A DNA stretch of 64,000 nt, taken from contig OY829541.1 in assembly GCA_963691705.1 (NCBI GenBank), forward strand, positions 35,228,719 through 35,292,718, in the 5' to 3' direction. This document shows, piece after piece, positions 20,001-30,806 of this stretch. A program made the translations under genes and the position numbers. Below the pieces are notes generated by a model. That model saw nothing but the letters and a program-made list of their open reading frames with translations. It ran no database searches and had not been told where the DNA came from. Every line of letters starts with the position of its first letter. Position 1 is the first letter of the stretch. Source of the stretch: Viola odorata. Its lineage: Eukaryota > Streptophyta > Magnoliopsida > Malpighiales > Violaceae.

Positions 20001-22898
20001 ATTAGCTAGCCAGGTCGGGTACTGGACTTCTCGAATGAACCCCGCCTCTGTGAGCTTTAGCAACTCCTTTTCGATGGCTGCTATCTTTTCCGATGAAAAA
20101 GCACGTCGCCTTTGTTGAACAGGCTTGGCGTCAGGACTAACATTCAGCCGATGTTCTGCGACTTCCCGAGAGATTCCGGGCATGTCTGCTGGTTTCCACG
20201 CAAACATCCCCTTGCATTTCCTCAACAGCCGGATTAATTGCGCGTTCTCTTCAAGGCTTAGTTTCTCACTCGCTAAGAGATTCGTTTCACTATCCTTACC
20301 GATAGGGATTGATACCATCTGATCTAGCGGCTGAGTGCGCTTTTCTTCTTTATCATCGAAAGGATCGTCTGCCACGCAAACGTAGCGATCACAACTCCTT
20401 TGAGTCATAAGTAAGTAGCATTCGGCTACCAACTTTTGGTCCCCTTTGATTGAGACCACGCCGTCCCATGAGGGATATTTCATCCGCAGGTGTTTTTGAG
20501 ATATGGCCACTCCAAAACGATTAAGGAATGGTCACCCCAAAATGGCGTTATACGGTAACGTTAGGTCTACAACCAGAAATAGTAACTCTTCGGAGCGTTT
20601 GGATGTGTCTTCTCGGAAGTACACCGGCAGGGATGTTATTCCGGCTACCGGAATTGGTACTCCATCAATCCCAATAATTGGCCTCGTGCAAGGCGATAGC
20701 TCACCGTCAGGTCGTTTCATCAAGTTGTACGCTTCCAATGAAAATAGATTCACTGCACTCCCGTTATCGACAAGGGTCCTTCTTACCCCATGACTTCCAA
20801 TGACGGGCGTCACAACTATCGTGTCATTATGCGGGAAGACGATGCCTTTTTCGTCCTCCTCTGAGAAAGACAATATCATTCTGTCTAAGGCGCTTATCGC
20901 CTCGATTTTCGTTTGCGCGTTCTCCCGTTTGCGTTTTTCTCCGGGGTTGGGCGTTTGCGGCATAATTTCCTCACAATAGGGTGCTCCCCCTGCAATGATA
21001 TTTATCATAGGCATTTGATCGCTATCGATAGCGAGCGCTTCTCTATTTGGCCCGAGGGGAACTGCGTTAGCCCCTGTAGCGTGCGAGGGCGCTTGCCTCT
21101 GCTCAGTTGTATTTCCAGTTGGGTTGTTTCTGGCTTCCTCCCTGGCCTTTGTGGCAAATTCCCCAAGGTAGCCCTCTTCGACCAATCGCTCTATAGCCGA
21201 TTTTAACTCTCTGCATACATCTGTTGAGTGTCCCTTGACCATATGGAATTTGCAGTATGCATTTTCTCTTCCTCCCATGATTACTCCTGGTTTCACGGGA
21301 GCTGGGTAACGGATAGGCAAATTTCTCTGTTGGACTATTGCTAAGATCTCCGCCCTTGGGAGTATGAGAGATGGGAGGTCAGGATCGTATATCCGGCCCT
21401 TTGGCGGGTCCGTTTGCTTCCGAGTGGGGGATCCTCCAGGTCTTCCTTTTGAGAAATTGCCTCTCTGCCGGTTAGAGGTCTTGGTGTTATGTTCTTTCCG
21501 CTGCCTGGGATCCTCGGTGGGTTTAGCGTTAGGGGCATTGCTGTTCAAGACGTTAGGGGCCACATATGGGTCCGCCGGCATGCCTCGGATCCATTCTCTA
21601 TTTTCTTCCTCTTCCATTCTCGCATAGTTATGCGCTTTCAACCTCAATGCATCCAGGGTCGTTGGGGGGTCCACCGTTAGCGTATCTTTCAGTTTACTGT
21701 ATCGACAATTGCGTTTCAGGGCCTCAATCGCAAAATCGATAGTGACCCCCGATGTTAGGGACATTTCAAGATCAAATCGTCCTAAGAAATCGTTCAACGA
21801 TTCTTGTGATTTTCGATGGATATCGAACAGCGCAACTGCTGACTTTCTGATAGGAATAGCCGTGCTAAACCGACTTTTGAATTTTTCTTCCAACTGAGAA
21901 AAATTATCGATAGACCCGGCGGGGAGCCCCTCGAACCATAGACGTGCCACTCCTGACAGCGTCATTACGAAAATTTGACACAATGCTGCGTCACTGCGCG
22001 TTTGGAATTGCACGAAATCCTTCACCTTATTGAGGTGAGAAATGGGATCTTTTGTGCCGTCATAGGATTCTGCTGGGAGTTTCACATGTCGATGGACTCT
22101 GTAGTGCCTGACACGGTAGCTGAACGGATGACCCACGTTAGCATCGGGGATCCTACGAGGCTGACGCTGATGTGGAATTTCAGCGTCGTATCTGGGATGT
22201 TGAGGGTCATATTCCTGATGTCTCCTAGGAGAACGACTACGGCTCCTTGGAGTTCGAGCTCGTCGACTTCTGCTGCTAGACCTCTCGCTGTATCTAGGAG
22301 ATGGATCTCTCACTATATCTCCCCGTCGATCATCCCAGGGCTCCCTATACTCGTCACGCTGGCGGACTACTTCGAGGATAGAGATTCCTCCCCTATATTG
22401 TCCAGAATGGTCGGCAGGTCCGCGCGTGAATGGTGGGACATTTATGGGAGCCAAGGGGAAAGGTAAGGAGGACGGGAGTGCCCTAGACTGTTGGGGCGAT
22501 AAGGGTCGTTCGGTGACAAGGGACGGGGTGAAAATTACTTGGGAGGACACACCAGGTCTTGAGGCATGAGGAGTAAATCCAGCAGCCATCTCTGTCAGTT
22601 GATCCAGTTGAGCTTGGAGAGATGCTATTGAATTCACGAAAGGGTTGTCATCTTCTCCCATCATAGATCTTCCCGCTTGGGGGGTAGGATGGTTGGTTCC
22701 TGCTATATGGGAGAAGGGAGAGCAAATCTGGAATGTAACTTCTTCTGCACTTGACCCAGGAGGAAGATCTAAGTCTCCTGTAGTGACGTCCTGCCCTGGG
22801 GTGGGGGCATCAGAGGTAGCGAAGGGAAACAAGCGTCTGCGGGTGTTGTATGGGATGTTGGAAGTTCGGGATAGCGCCGGATCTGACTCCAAGGCCAT
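17025..22898 (-). pseudogene. Element B gag-pro-pol polyprotein, near intact (about 1957 codons)
   Basis: A single minus-strand frame encodes the whole retrotransposition machinery. By rough residue number: disordered N-terminus with an SR-rich stretch (200-240); Retrotrans_gag core (270-420); CHHC finger YCKFHMVKGHSTDVC (about 560); aspartic protease with VDNGSAVNLF (about 710); reverse transcriptase with AMPFGLRNAGATFQ and YVDD (950-1130); RT-linked RNase H (1210-1310); archaeal-type RNase H with VDGA, NAAEYEAL, GDSKL and EEADSLA (1360-1500); integrase H2C2 finger (1585-1650) and DDE core with VDYFTKW, SDNG and QAE at the correct 35-residue spacing (1660-1820). No chromodomain. Only two stops are seen: TGA at 20532-20534 (Arg CGA in A) and TGA at 17112-17114, 29 codons before the end. 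Expression could otherwise be complete. Confidence 0.93.
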
Positions 22899-22962
22899 AA
22901 TCCTTCTAGCTTCGGGGAGGAGGAGCTTGGTTATTAAGGATGCTCACTTAATAGAACCAAAA

Positions 22963-22980
22963 CTCTCAATGAAAGCACCA
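22963..22980 (-). promoter_or_regulatory. Primer-binding site of element B
   Basis: Three bases inside the 5' LTR, the minus strand reads TGGTGCTTTCATTGAGAG. The 5' TGG pairs with a tRNA CCA end. I could not identify the tRNA. C has TGGTGCTTTCGTTGAGAG and A has TGGTGCTCTCGTTGAGAG. Confidence 0.75.
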
Positions 22981-22983
22981 ATT

Positions 22984-23555
22984 TGATAATAATTTGTCTT
23001 CTGCCGAAGGATGTATGGCGGAGCAGCTCTTCTCAGATCAGTGTGCGCGACGGTCCACGGTACCTGCAATGCGCCGGAGGGGGTCTCCGGCGGAAACACT
23101 CTGATGCTTAAGTCAGTAGGTGTACTGAAATTGGCAGAGTTTTGGCCAGTCAAGTCCGCTTACCTGCCTCCTTTGTGGGGGAGGTATTTATAGAAGAAAG
23201 GGGGCGTTCCCGCCCGAGTAAACGGGTACGGAGCTATCGCTAGCGTTAGGGTCTGTGATTCGCCCTTATCGTGATACGCTACCTCGGCGGTAGGTGTTTA
23301 GGTAGATATTGCCGCGGTAGGATAGTGGCCGGAGCGTTAATCCTGACGCGTGGTTTCCTCTAGGGGTGAGATAACTCCTTGAGCCAAGCAGGAGGTCCGT
23401 GAGAGGAGCCGGTAGGGCCCCGTTAGCCTCTGTAGCGTTAGCCTTTGGGGAAGGTAGCGATCTTGTCCCTACCGTGGTGGTGTGAAACAGTAGCTATGCC
23501 TCTTCCCACCGGGTGATAGACGAAAATATCCTTTCTTTTAGGTGGATTGTTATCA
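22984..23555 (-). repeat. 5' LTR of element B
   Basis: It is 572 bp, like its partner at 8196-8767. The minus-strand TATA box TATAAATA is at about 23185-23192. A perfect 8-bp hairpin, CGCCGGAG with loop ACCCC, lies at about 23072-23092 (minus-strand reading) and is followed by TTGCAGGTA. GCTAC follows the LTR. Confidence 0.95.
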
Positions 23556-23998
23556 GCTACGGACAAAGTTGACCAGAGATTTCCCTGTAATGATGGTGAC
23601 AAGGGCCGCGTGGTGACAATAGACGGCGTGAACACGACACGGGGAGGTACACTCGATCCGGAGATCCCAGGTGTCATTCTGGCAGCCATCTCAGTCAAAT
23701 AGTCCAATCGAGAACGAAGGGCCGCTATTTCACTCGAAAAAGGGAGTTTTGGATTATTTATCATAAATTCCCTTGAAACAGGAGTAGAGAAGCTGGATCC
23801 CGCCATTTGGGACAATGACACGGTCGCTTGCGAGGAGAGGACTTCCCCTGCAGATCCGATCAAAGGGTTTAGGGATTCTGAAATGATTTGCTGCGCTGTC
23901 CTAGAAAGTTCGGCAGTAGCAAAAGGGAATAACTGTCTGCGAATCGAGAAGGGAATATTAGAAGATGGAGGTCGGGTCCGCTCCGACTCAGAAGTCAT
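23556..23998 (-). pseudogene. Element A gag, N-terminal part, cut off by element B
   Basis: The minus-strand frame starts MTSESERTRPPSSNIPF, matching the gag starts of B (TSNIPYNTRRRLFPF) and C. It runs to LWSTLSVA, where the B LTR begins. The frame resumes at 8195 as ADPPINFAQLTQG. An upstream in-frame Met at about 24049 is less likely because B and C begin at the lower site. This portion has no internal stop. Confidence 0.9.
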
Positions 23999-24063
23999 GA
24001 CTGTTTCGATTTCTGGGTAGAACAGGGCTTGACTATTAAGGCCGCTCACTTAATACACCAAGA

Positions 24064-24081
24064 CTCTCAACGAGAGCACCA
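24064..24081 (-). promoter_or_regulatory. Primer-binding site of element A
   Basis: The minus strand reads TGGTGCTCTCGTTGAGAG three bases inside the 5' LTR of A. It differs by one or two bases from those of C and B. Confidence 0.7.
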
Positions 24082-24084
24082 ATT

Positions 24085-24684
24085 TGGTAAGATTTAAGTC
24101 CTTAAGCGATTGTGGGGTCGAGTTCCCTTAGACGGCGTTGCTGTAATCGCTGCCGAACTTCACCTGCAAGGCACCGGAGGGGGGGGGCTTCGGCGTAGAC
24201 ACTCTGATGCTTAAGTTAGTAAGTGTTTTGAAAATAGCAGCGTTTCTAGTAGTGAATTCTGGCTTACTTGATAATTTTCGTTAGGGGGTATTTGTAGGCC
24301 ACTAGAGGCGATAGCTGGACGTAAAGGCGTTACCCAGGTGTGACGTCACTTCTGATGATGTCATGGGCGATACCTCACCCTGACGTCATCAGCGATACCT
24401 GAGGGGACGTCGAGGTTGATGTCTCCGAGGAGGGTATCAGGGGCGATACCTATGATCATGCCGGGGACGATAGCCCTATAGGCTCTTGGGATGGGATGAT
24501 GCCGTGCGTTATGAGACGCGTGAGACCTCCCCCCCCCCCCCCCCCCCGCTGAAGTCGACCATCCCAGTAACCGCTTCAAGGTCCTGTAGCGATAGCTTAG
24601 ATGTTCAGCAAGACTTGCGGATCTCCATCGTCGACAGGGGTCAGATTTACGGAAATGCCTTTAAGATTGCCTTAATAGTTATCA
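24085..24684 (-). repeat. 5' LTR of element A
   Basis: In minus reading it runs from TGATAACTATTAAGGCAA to AAATCTTACCA. U3 has two TGACGTCA sites (24341-24348 and 24381-24388) among GCGATACC repeats, a poly-G run (poly-C in plus reading, about 24529-24547) and GGGATGGTCGACTTCAGCG. A TATA-like TACAAATA lies at 24289-24296. The R-U5 hairpin/TTGCAGGTG block is at about 24160-24218. Its partner LTR is outside the window. Confidence 0.85.
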
Positions 24685-25121
24685 AGGATGTCCTTGAGGG
24701 CCTCCTCCACCGTTAAGGCAGGCTGAGGAGCTAGGAAATGATTGACGGCCGCGTCAAGGGGGGACTGCTTGGCTGATGTAGAGGGCTTTTTGGATTTGGA
24801 CTTGGCCATGGACGATCTAGGAGGGAGCTTCACCACACGGCCGCCTCTAGTGGTCGTCGTGGTGGGAGGAATGGAGCCTGTGACTTCTATGTCATCTTCC
24901 ACTGGGGTGAACTCTCTGATCTGCTCCACGGTTGTTGGTGAGACCGTCGTAGGAGAGGGAATGGGACGTGGGTTGATAGACGGTGGTGTGACTATTTTGT
25001 ATGAAGCCGAGTTCGGGGTAGCTGATTGGGATCTGGATATGGAAGGAACGGGGCTGGATGTGTCCACCGGTTTAGGTCCAGCAGCGTTCTTGCGGGCTGG
25101 CTTTTTTGTCTTAGGTGCCAT
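24685..25121 (-). pseudogene. Start of an Athila-type downstream ORF, truncated by element A
   Basis: The minus-strand frame starts MAPKTKKPARKNAAGPKPV, followed by Ser/Pro/Thr-rich sequence and a second basic patch (MAKSKSKKPSTSAK). It is cut at LKDIL by the A LTR, and the stop codon actually used lies in the LTR. It lies downstream of, and on the same strand as, an Athila pol C-terminus. That is where Athila elements carry their extra (env-like) ORF, so I infer that identity. The rest should lie beyond the left LTR of A, outside the window. A host gene N-terminus cannot be excluded. Confidence 0.45.
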
Positions 25122-25673
25122 TGATGGTGAGGGAAGAGATGACAGTATTGGGGATGGAGATGGTGGTGGAGAGAGGATAGGGTTGCGTGTTTGGTGAGGG
25201 AGAGAGGTGAAAGTGATAGCTTTAAAAGTGATATGAGTGAAAATTGGGTGGGAGCATGAGAGAGAGAGTGGTAATCATAGCTGGCAATAAATGGCGCAAC
25301 TTTTGTATTGATGAGGCCTGCCTTTGCTGCGCTTGTCAGGTCACGTGGTGCCCTGGGCGTGGAGCACGACGGCCCACGCATATCTCAACTGCCTAAAAAG
25401 GAGAACAACTTTTAAATTTCAAAAAGGGAGTCGGTTGATATAAGATATGGACAAAAAGAGAGAATAAAGGTGAGTTAATGCTAAATAAAAGGAATAAAAT
25501 CATAGGTGAAAGGGATATATACATTTAACAAAACCTGGGAATAAAATCAAATAAAATCAGAGAATCCAAAAAGGTGGAGAGAAGATAAGGGAGAGAGAAA
25601 GGATTCAGACGACATATCAAATGCCTCCAGCATGGTCCATTTACTCGTCGGGACCTCGACGTGCTTTGATACT
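25122..25673. other. Non-coding spacer of the Athila-like remnant
   Basis: No gene seen. On the minus strand a CT-rich leader with TTTTAAAG about 110 bp before the MAPKTKK start could be a promoter for that ORF. The left half of the spacer is AT-rich. Confidence 0.4.
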
Positions 25674-25985
25674 CTAGGTCTGGACAAGTGGGACATCCAC
25701 CATAGCCCCCTCAATAACCGAGGGCTGGAAACCTTCATAGAAGGGTTTCAGTCTCTGCCCACTGACCTTGAAGATGATTCCTGTGACCGGGTTCTGAATT
25801 TCAATTGCCCCATGGGTGTATATTGTCGTGACCATGAAAGGTCCTGACCATTTGGATTTTAGCTTCCCAGCAAAGAGTCGCAGGCGTGAGTTGTACAACA
25901 AGACTTGCTGTCCGACTAAGAATGTTTTGGCACGAAGGTGCCAGTCATGATAAGCTTTTGTCTTGCCCTTTGTTCAGTAATTTCA
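25674..25985 (-). pseudogene. Athila-type pol, C-terminal fragment
   Basis: The minus-strand frame reads [17 protein letters not shown], then [36 protein letters not shown] and [14 protein letters not shown]. This is the typical end of Athila integrase (the [22 protein letters not shown] signature). The integrase core and all upstream domains are missing, and sequence to the right is of another origin. It shares its strand with the ORF at 24685-25121, so both probably belong to one element. Confidence 0.75.
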
Positions 25986-26545
25986 TGAACAACATTCCCA
26001 TTCGTTTCCGTCTTTACTTGACAATCTTCCGATTCTGCCCACTGGACAAACCTACAAGCCTCTTGACTCTTCTTAATCCGGCAAGAGAAGTACCACCGCG
26101 GCTCACCGGAATCAAAATTCAGAATACAAGCACTCGCACCACATGGACACATAGGAGTTTTAAGGTATGCAAACTCTTCATACCATTTAAAGAACCCGCA
26201 ACCTATCAGTCATTTTCCTTCGGGACAGCTATAGAACTTCCTCCTAGAATTTTTCTGGACTTTGGAGATTCTCACATTGGAAATGCCCCAGCGATAAGGG
26301 CATCGGAGTAGAGGATAATCAGCACGTCGACGACAGAGGGACCTGACCCGGGGCTTGACGACGGTGATTTCTTGGGGGATTTTATCCAGGCATTCCCTAA
26401 CCCAGTGGCCTGGCCTTTTACAGCTAAAACAAGTGTCGGTTGGGTTGCTCATTGATGTTACAGGCTCAGGCCTGACTTTTGATGTCGTCCTTGGGGAAAA
26501 ACATTGCCTCACCTTTCGATGGGATGGGAAACTCCATTAAGGAGG
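25986..26545 (-). pseudogene. CCHC plus tandem GRF zinc-finger gene fragment
   Basis: Reading leftward on the minus strand: a CCHC knuckle CFSCKRPGHWVREC (about 26430), a first GRF-type finger (GISNVRISKVQKNSRRKFYSC, with a stop just after the Cys-Pro-Glu-Gly-Lys), CGFFKWYEEF, then a second GRF finger, CPCGASACILNF with PRWYFSC and CRFVQWAE (about 26150-26030). Plant proteins with CCHC and GRF fingers include the C-terminus of DNA topoisomerase 3-alpha and small zinc-knuckle proteins. This copy has one stop and at least one frame change, and its N-terminus is unclear. It looks like a captured or retrotransposed host fragment lying between two retroelements. Confidence 0.6.
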
Positions 26546-27999
26546 GTTCACGACTGGGTCAAGGTGGGAGGTGGACAAACGAGTTGGCTTCTCCAAAGGC
26601 TCCCTAATCCGATTTGCTTGCCCCCAGGTATAGGGGATTGAAAATATGATGCAGTGTCAACGACCCAAGGCCTTCCGATTCTGCTCATGATGAGTTTTGA
26701 TACCCACAATCTTGTTTGGCTCTGAAGCTTCAACTTGGTGGTACCTTCTTAGGCGATGACGAAATCAACATGCTATCTTGAGACTTCTGCTTGTTTGGTC
26801 GCCATTTGACTTTTGCTGGACATTAGAATCGTGATGGCTGAGGAGATGACAACCCCTTTGAACCACTAGGCTGACGAGCTTGACTGAGATACAAAGGGAA
26901 GCTTTTATTCATTCTCCAAAGTGATGATGAAGAGAAGGTCCTTCGATCATGGGTGATAGTCATCCCTGAAAAGCTACCCACTCCTGAAAGGATAGTCATC
27001 ATGACAATTACTTGAGAAGAGATGACCATTAAGTTCTTGAATGGTGTTTTGAGCTTAGAAAGTTTTCTGGATAATCAGATGATAACTCCTTGCTCAGGAT
27101 TGCATACATAGTCTTCTCATTTGGATTCAGCCTTTGAAATAGCTAAATCGCTTCTAGACTTGGTCAGATTGCCAAGGAAAGATGAGTTCAAAATGCCTTG
27201 AGACTGGTTGTTTGCAGATGCAAGATATTCTGCAAAGAAGCCAACTCATTGTAGTGACCGTTTTAAAATCTTTCCAGATTCGCTCCTTGACTACTCTTCT
27301 CGAGAAGACATCTTCTATGCTGGGAATGGCCAGTTGCTGATTTGATTTGTTCAAGAAGTATGACTTGAACATCATCTTGAGTGATAGAGGAGAATCCATG
27401 GTCATCTGGAGATGTAGATTGCCATTGGGGAATCTAACCTGTTGTTTCTTTGCAGGAGAGTCCCAACACTTTAGCTTTTGCAGCAAGGGATTGCGGATGA
27501 GTGCAATTACATTTAAAGTCAGTATTCAGCAGCCCACTAATTAGGGTGTTGATCTTCACCATACAATCATCATGTGTGTATATGGAGAGATCTTGATGAT
27601 CAAATTCAAAACATGAAAGATTTGATCATGATTGAGTTTTGAATTTGTGGCCAAGAGTTGTGTAGAGTGTGCATATTGCCATGTCACCGAACAAGACCGT
27701 ATTAAATAAGACCTCGGATGAACACGTGTCTGTCATTGTTGTATTTCTTGGTAAAACGGAGAAGCTGCTGAGTAGCAATGTAAGGGTAGGATGAGCTTTT
27801 TGTGACGAATTACTGCTCCATATGCCTTGCCCCCCCAGTAAAAATGTGCTCAATCTTTGGTGTTCCCTGATGCCTTCTTTTGGTCGTCATTTCAATTGCT
27901 TGCCCCCCAGTTTGCAAATCTCACTGTTCCTGAAATAAAGAGGGAATTAGATAGTAAGTCTGGAGGGAAGGATATCCTAGAATTCGAAATTAAAAATTA
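26546..27999. other. Unassigned stretch between zinc-finger fragment and Ogre-like gag
   Basis: Several short open frames on both strands, none with a motif I recognise. It may hold decayed pol sequence of element D or more of the captured host DNA. I see no clear tandem or inverted repeat. Confidence 0.3.
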
Positions 28000-29500
28000 A
28001 AACTGACAAAAATTGAAATATTTGAGAAGAACATGTGGGTTGCCTCCCACGGAGTGCCCTGGTTTATAGTCGTAAGCTCGACTAATGTACAAAAACACTG
28101 TAGGGGTTGCCACTGAGAAATTGAGCAGAATGGGTCCACCGTGGGCCAGGAGAGCGTTCCTTCGAGAGCTAGTAGGAAGAGGATTGACGATCACATTGCC
28201 CCTTCAAAAGAAATTTGTACGCTCTTGATCAGGTGATCTACCTTTCCTTTGAGAGTAGAACAGTTTCCTACGTTGTGGCCTTGAGTTCTAGTATGATACA
28301 TGCATCTAGCATCAGGATCATACCACTCTGGTAAGGAGGTCGTACGGGTTGGATTGGGGTGGACATAATCAGCTTTGCTGCCAAGAGATGCTCGTAAATT
28401 TCCCCCAATCGGGAAGAGGTAGCAGTGGCTTCCGGTTCCAAAGGGTATTTTGGCCCTTTGGTGGGCTAACAGGTGAAAATGGAGACTTGTAGCTAGGTGA
28501 ATGGGAGACAAAGCTGACATCTTTCCTCATGTGAGGTGCTGCTTCTGGCTTGGAAACTGGGATTTTTCCAGACTTAATTCCTTGCTCAACTCTTTCAGCT
28601 ACTAAGACCATGTCAGAGAAGCTACTAGACGGATTGGAGATGATATGAGTGTAGTAAGGAGCTTGGAAAGTGCTTGCAAAAATTGATAGGAGTTCTTTGT
28701 CGCTCAGAGGAGGAGAGATTCCAGCGACTGACTCTCCATTTCAAGGCATAAGCTATCACCGATTCACCGGTCCTCTTCTCCTGGTTATGATCTTGATCTT
28801 ATCCAGCCCCATGTACCCAGTCAAGGCGTGCTTAGCCAGACTTTTTCTAGATAAATGGATCAACAAAGGTGCATTATGTATCACCTCCAACATCTCATTG
28901 CAGTAATTGTTGAGGTGAGTATTGGGGCACACCATCTCAATGTACTTCTCAAATTCTGAAATCTCAAATTTTTGAGGTATGGTAATCCTTGGTACCACAC
29001 ACATATCCACAGGAGCTGTTGGGTCAAAGGGACCTCTCATTCTCTTCTAACATACTCAACCTGTCGATACTTGACCCTTCTGTTTTATTGGTGCCAAAAC
29101 CAGTAGCTGATGAATACCCGAAGGATGCATGTGGTTGTATCTGATTGCCCTAGGAGCTTAGAAAAATATTGGGGTTCTGAGTAGATCTTCTGCTTGCCAA
29201 AATTAAGAGTGAAGGATTAAGAGGCGCGCCATCTGGAGTGCTTGCATTTGGTCTGATCACAGTGCCTGAGGTGAGCGTGGAACTATCGGAAGGATCCTGC
29301 CACTGTCATAGAATTCCTCATCTTGTTCTTTTTTGGCTGGTGTAGTGCTTTCCATTGCTACCTAAATATATTTTTCGAGTTTCTCCACCCTTATTTCTAA
29401 TGCCTGAACCTTTTCGATGATTTTCCACACCTGACGCTTGGTCACGGGGAACACGCGGGGAGCGATTTGCTTTTCGGAAGCCATGACTTATTTTCTTTTG
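28000..29500 (-). pseudogene. Element D Ogre-like gag, heavily decayed
   Basis: Reading leftward on the minus strand: MASEKQIAPRVFPVTKRQ (about 29480), then CVVPRITIPQKFEISEFEKY with CPNTHLNNYCNEM (about 29000-28890), GERVEQGIKSGKI (about 28590), and LPEWYDPDARCMYHTRTQGH with NVGNC (about 28330-28270). The motif pair P-x-F-x-x-x-x-F-E-K-Y/CP-x-x-H-L and WYDP-x-A-x-C-x-Y-H-x-x-x-x-G-H is typical of the Ogre/Tat gag annotated in many eudicots. Multiple stops and frameshifts interrupt it. Pol does not follow in recognisable form. Confidence 0.65.
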
Positions 29501-30786
29501 TGACCCTGAAAGTAAAAAGGAAACAATTATGAGTCTTAGGTTATAATTGACACATATGTGATCTTTCGTTCTGGGGTCTCCATGCTGCGAGAAAAGGAGA
29601 GGGGTTAGTACGATAATAGCAATAATGCAAGCACCATAAAAAAAAATCACAAACATGGAGAATTATAAAAATAATTGAGACAAACTTATAAACATGGAAA
29701 AAACACGAAAGAATTTGCATGTGAAAAATTGAATAATTTTTACACTAATGGAATTTTTTTTTTTATCAATGTGAAAAATTACGGGAAAAACTCGCTTCCG
29801 TGGAGCAATTTGTGGAGAAATTGCACACGTAGAAAAATTGTGAAAATATTGCATACGTGGCAAAGATTTTCCACACGTGGAAGAATTGTGGAACAACTTA
29901 TAGATATTGAGAAATCGTGGAAAAATTTTGCAAACCTGGAGACAAAAAAACATGCATATATGGAGAGATTGCGAAAAATTTGCAAATGTGACAAATTTAC
30001 AGAAAAATGCCAGTGCGGAAATTTTGCGGAAAAAGTTCCCAACATGGAAAGTTGGCGGAAAAAGATTTCCAATGTGAAAAGTTTGCGGAAAAAATTTGTA
30101 AATGTGGAAGAATCATGGAAAAATTTGTAAACAAGACAAATTTGTGGAAAATTTTGTAAATATAGAAAAATTGAGGAAAAATTTGTAAATGTGGAAGGAT
30201 GTACGAAAAATTTGTAAACATGGGAAAGCAGTTGTAAATGTAGAAAAAATGCGAAATCAGTTGTGGAAATAAGTGAAACACAGTCACAACATACGTATTT
30301 AAACATGATGCATATGTTGGAGTGACATCTACTACTTCTAACTGGCTGGAAGGCTCCCAGACGATACCATAAAAGTGGTCCCTCAGTAAATGGATATGTG
30401 ATTGCTTACCGAAACATCAAAGAATCGGGGCGCTCACCCATTTAGGGGTTCAAGTCTGAGTTTAGCGTTCGTGAAAGCTTACTGGGACACGTGTCCCAGG
30501 ACTTCACTACTAACCTCCTAATCTTATTTGGAAATGTCCGGCGATAGGGATTATGCGTGGATATGCATATGTGATGACAAATTATCAAAGTGAGTAACAC
30601 ATAGCAATAAATCATATATAAACAATTTATCAAAGCGAATAAAAGCAATTAATCATAAAAAATCATGTGATAATTCATCATAGCAATTATGTACAAAAGA
30701 AAACACAAGAGAAAAATTAAACAATTTATCGAAGCAAATAAAAAACAAACACCTCGAAAAAAAATCCGGCTTCGACCCTATTATGT
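29501..30786 (-). repeat. Element D leader with degenerate AT-rich repeats
   Basis: Between the PBS and gag lies about 1.3 kb of leader. From about 29690 to 30290 it is a degenerate array built on GTGGAAAAATTTGTAAA and GTGGAAGAATTGTGGAA-like words. No gene is supported; the long frames here just reflect the repeat. Confidence 0.55.
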
Positions 30787-30803
30787 CCCCAGTGAAGTCG
30801 CCA
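30787..30803 (-). promoter_or_regulatory. Primer-binding site of element D
   Basis: On the minus strand TGGCGACTTCACTGGGG follows the LTR end GGGTTGCGACA after three bases. The position and the 5' TGG fit a PBS and show that the adjoining LTR is a 5' LTR reading leftward. Confidence 0.75.
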
Positions 30804-30806
30804 AAC

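Larger units (their letters stand above)
8196..23555 (-). mobile_element. Element B: near-intact Retand-like LTR retrotransposon (15.4 kb)
   Basis: B is bounded by two 572-bp LTRs and by GCTAC duplications. On the minus strand it reads 5' LTR, PBS, gag-pol (22898-17025), tandem repeats (about 16234-16945), four antisense genes on the plus strand (delta, gamma, beta, alpha in order of approach to the 3' LTR), then the 3' LTR. The LTRs differ by about ten substitutions by eye, nearly all transitions, so the insertion is young. It is inserted into the gag gene of element A. Gag-pol has only one internal stop before its last 30 codons. Confidence 0.95.
1..24684 (-). mobile_element. Element A: Retand-like Tat LTR retrotransposon, split by element B
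   Basis: The element reads on the minus strand. From right to left it has a 5' LTR (24085-24684), a PBS, a gag start (23998-23556), element B as an insertion (8196-23555), the rest of gag-pol (8195-2768), tandem repeats (about 2200-2690) and the antisense delta gene (1-1647). Its 3' LTR and the antisense genes alpha to gamma would lie left of position 1. The polyprotein shows many frameshifts and stops, so A is older and more decayed than B, which fits with B having jumped into it. The Tat assignment rests on the additional RNase H domain and on gag similarity to B and C. Confidence 0.8.

Noticed and set aside
22963..22980. Assigning the PBS to a particular tRNA
   Set aside because: I could not match TGGTGCTTTCATTGAGAG to a tRNA 3' end from memory with confidence. 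A search of plant tRNAs would decide it.
24527..24548. Poly-C run, and a similar run near 52680
   Set aside because: Simple homopolymers. The first coincides with a variable G run that is also present, shorter, in the LTRs of C, F and G.
24685..25121. MAPKTKK ORF as a host gene
   Set aside because: Position and strand relative to the Athila pol end favour a retroelement ORF. I keep the host-gene option only as a possibility.
27154..27486. 110-codon minus-strand frame in the unassigned stretch
   Set aside because: No recognised motif, no supporting neighbour and no copy elsewhere in the window.
29663..30306. Overlapping open frames of 90-175 codons with Phe-rich products
   Set aside because: All come from the degenerate repeat in the D leader and have no counterpart in related gag regions.
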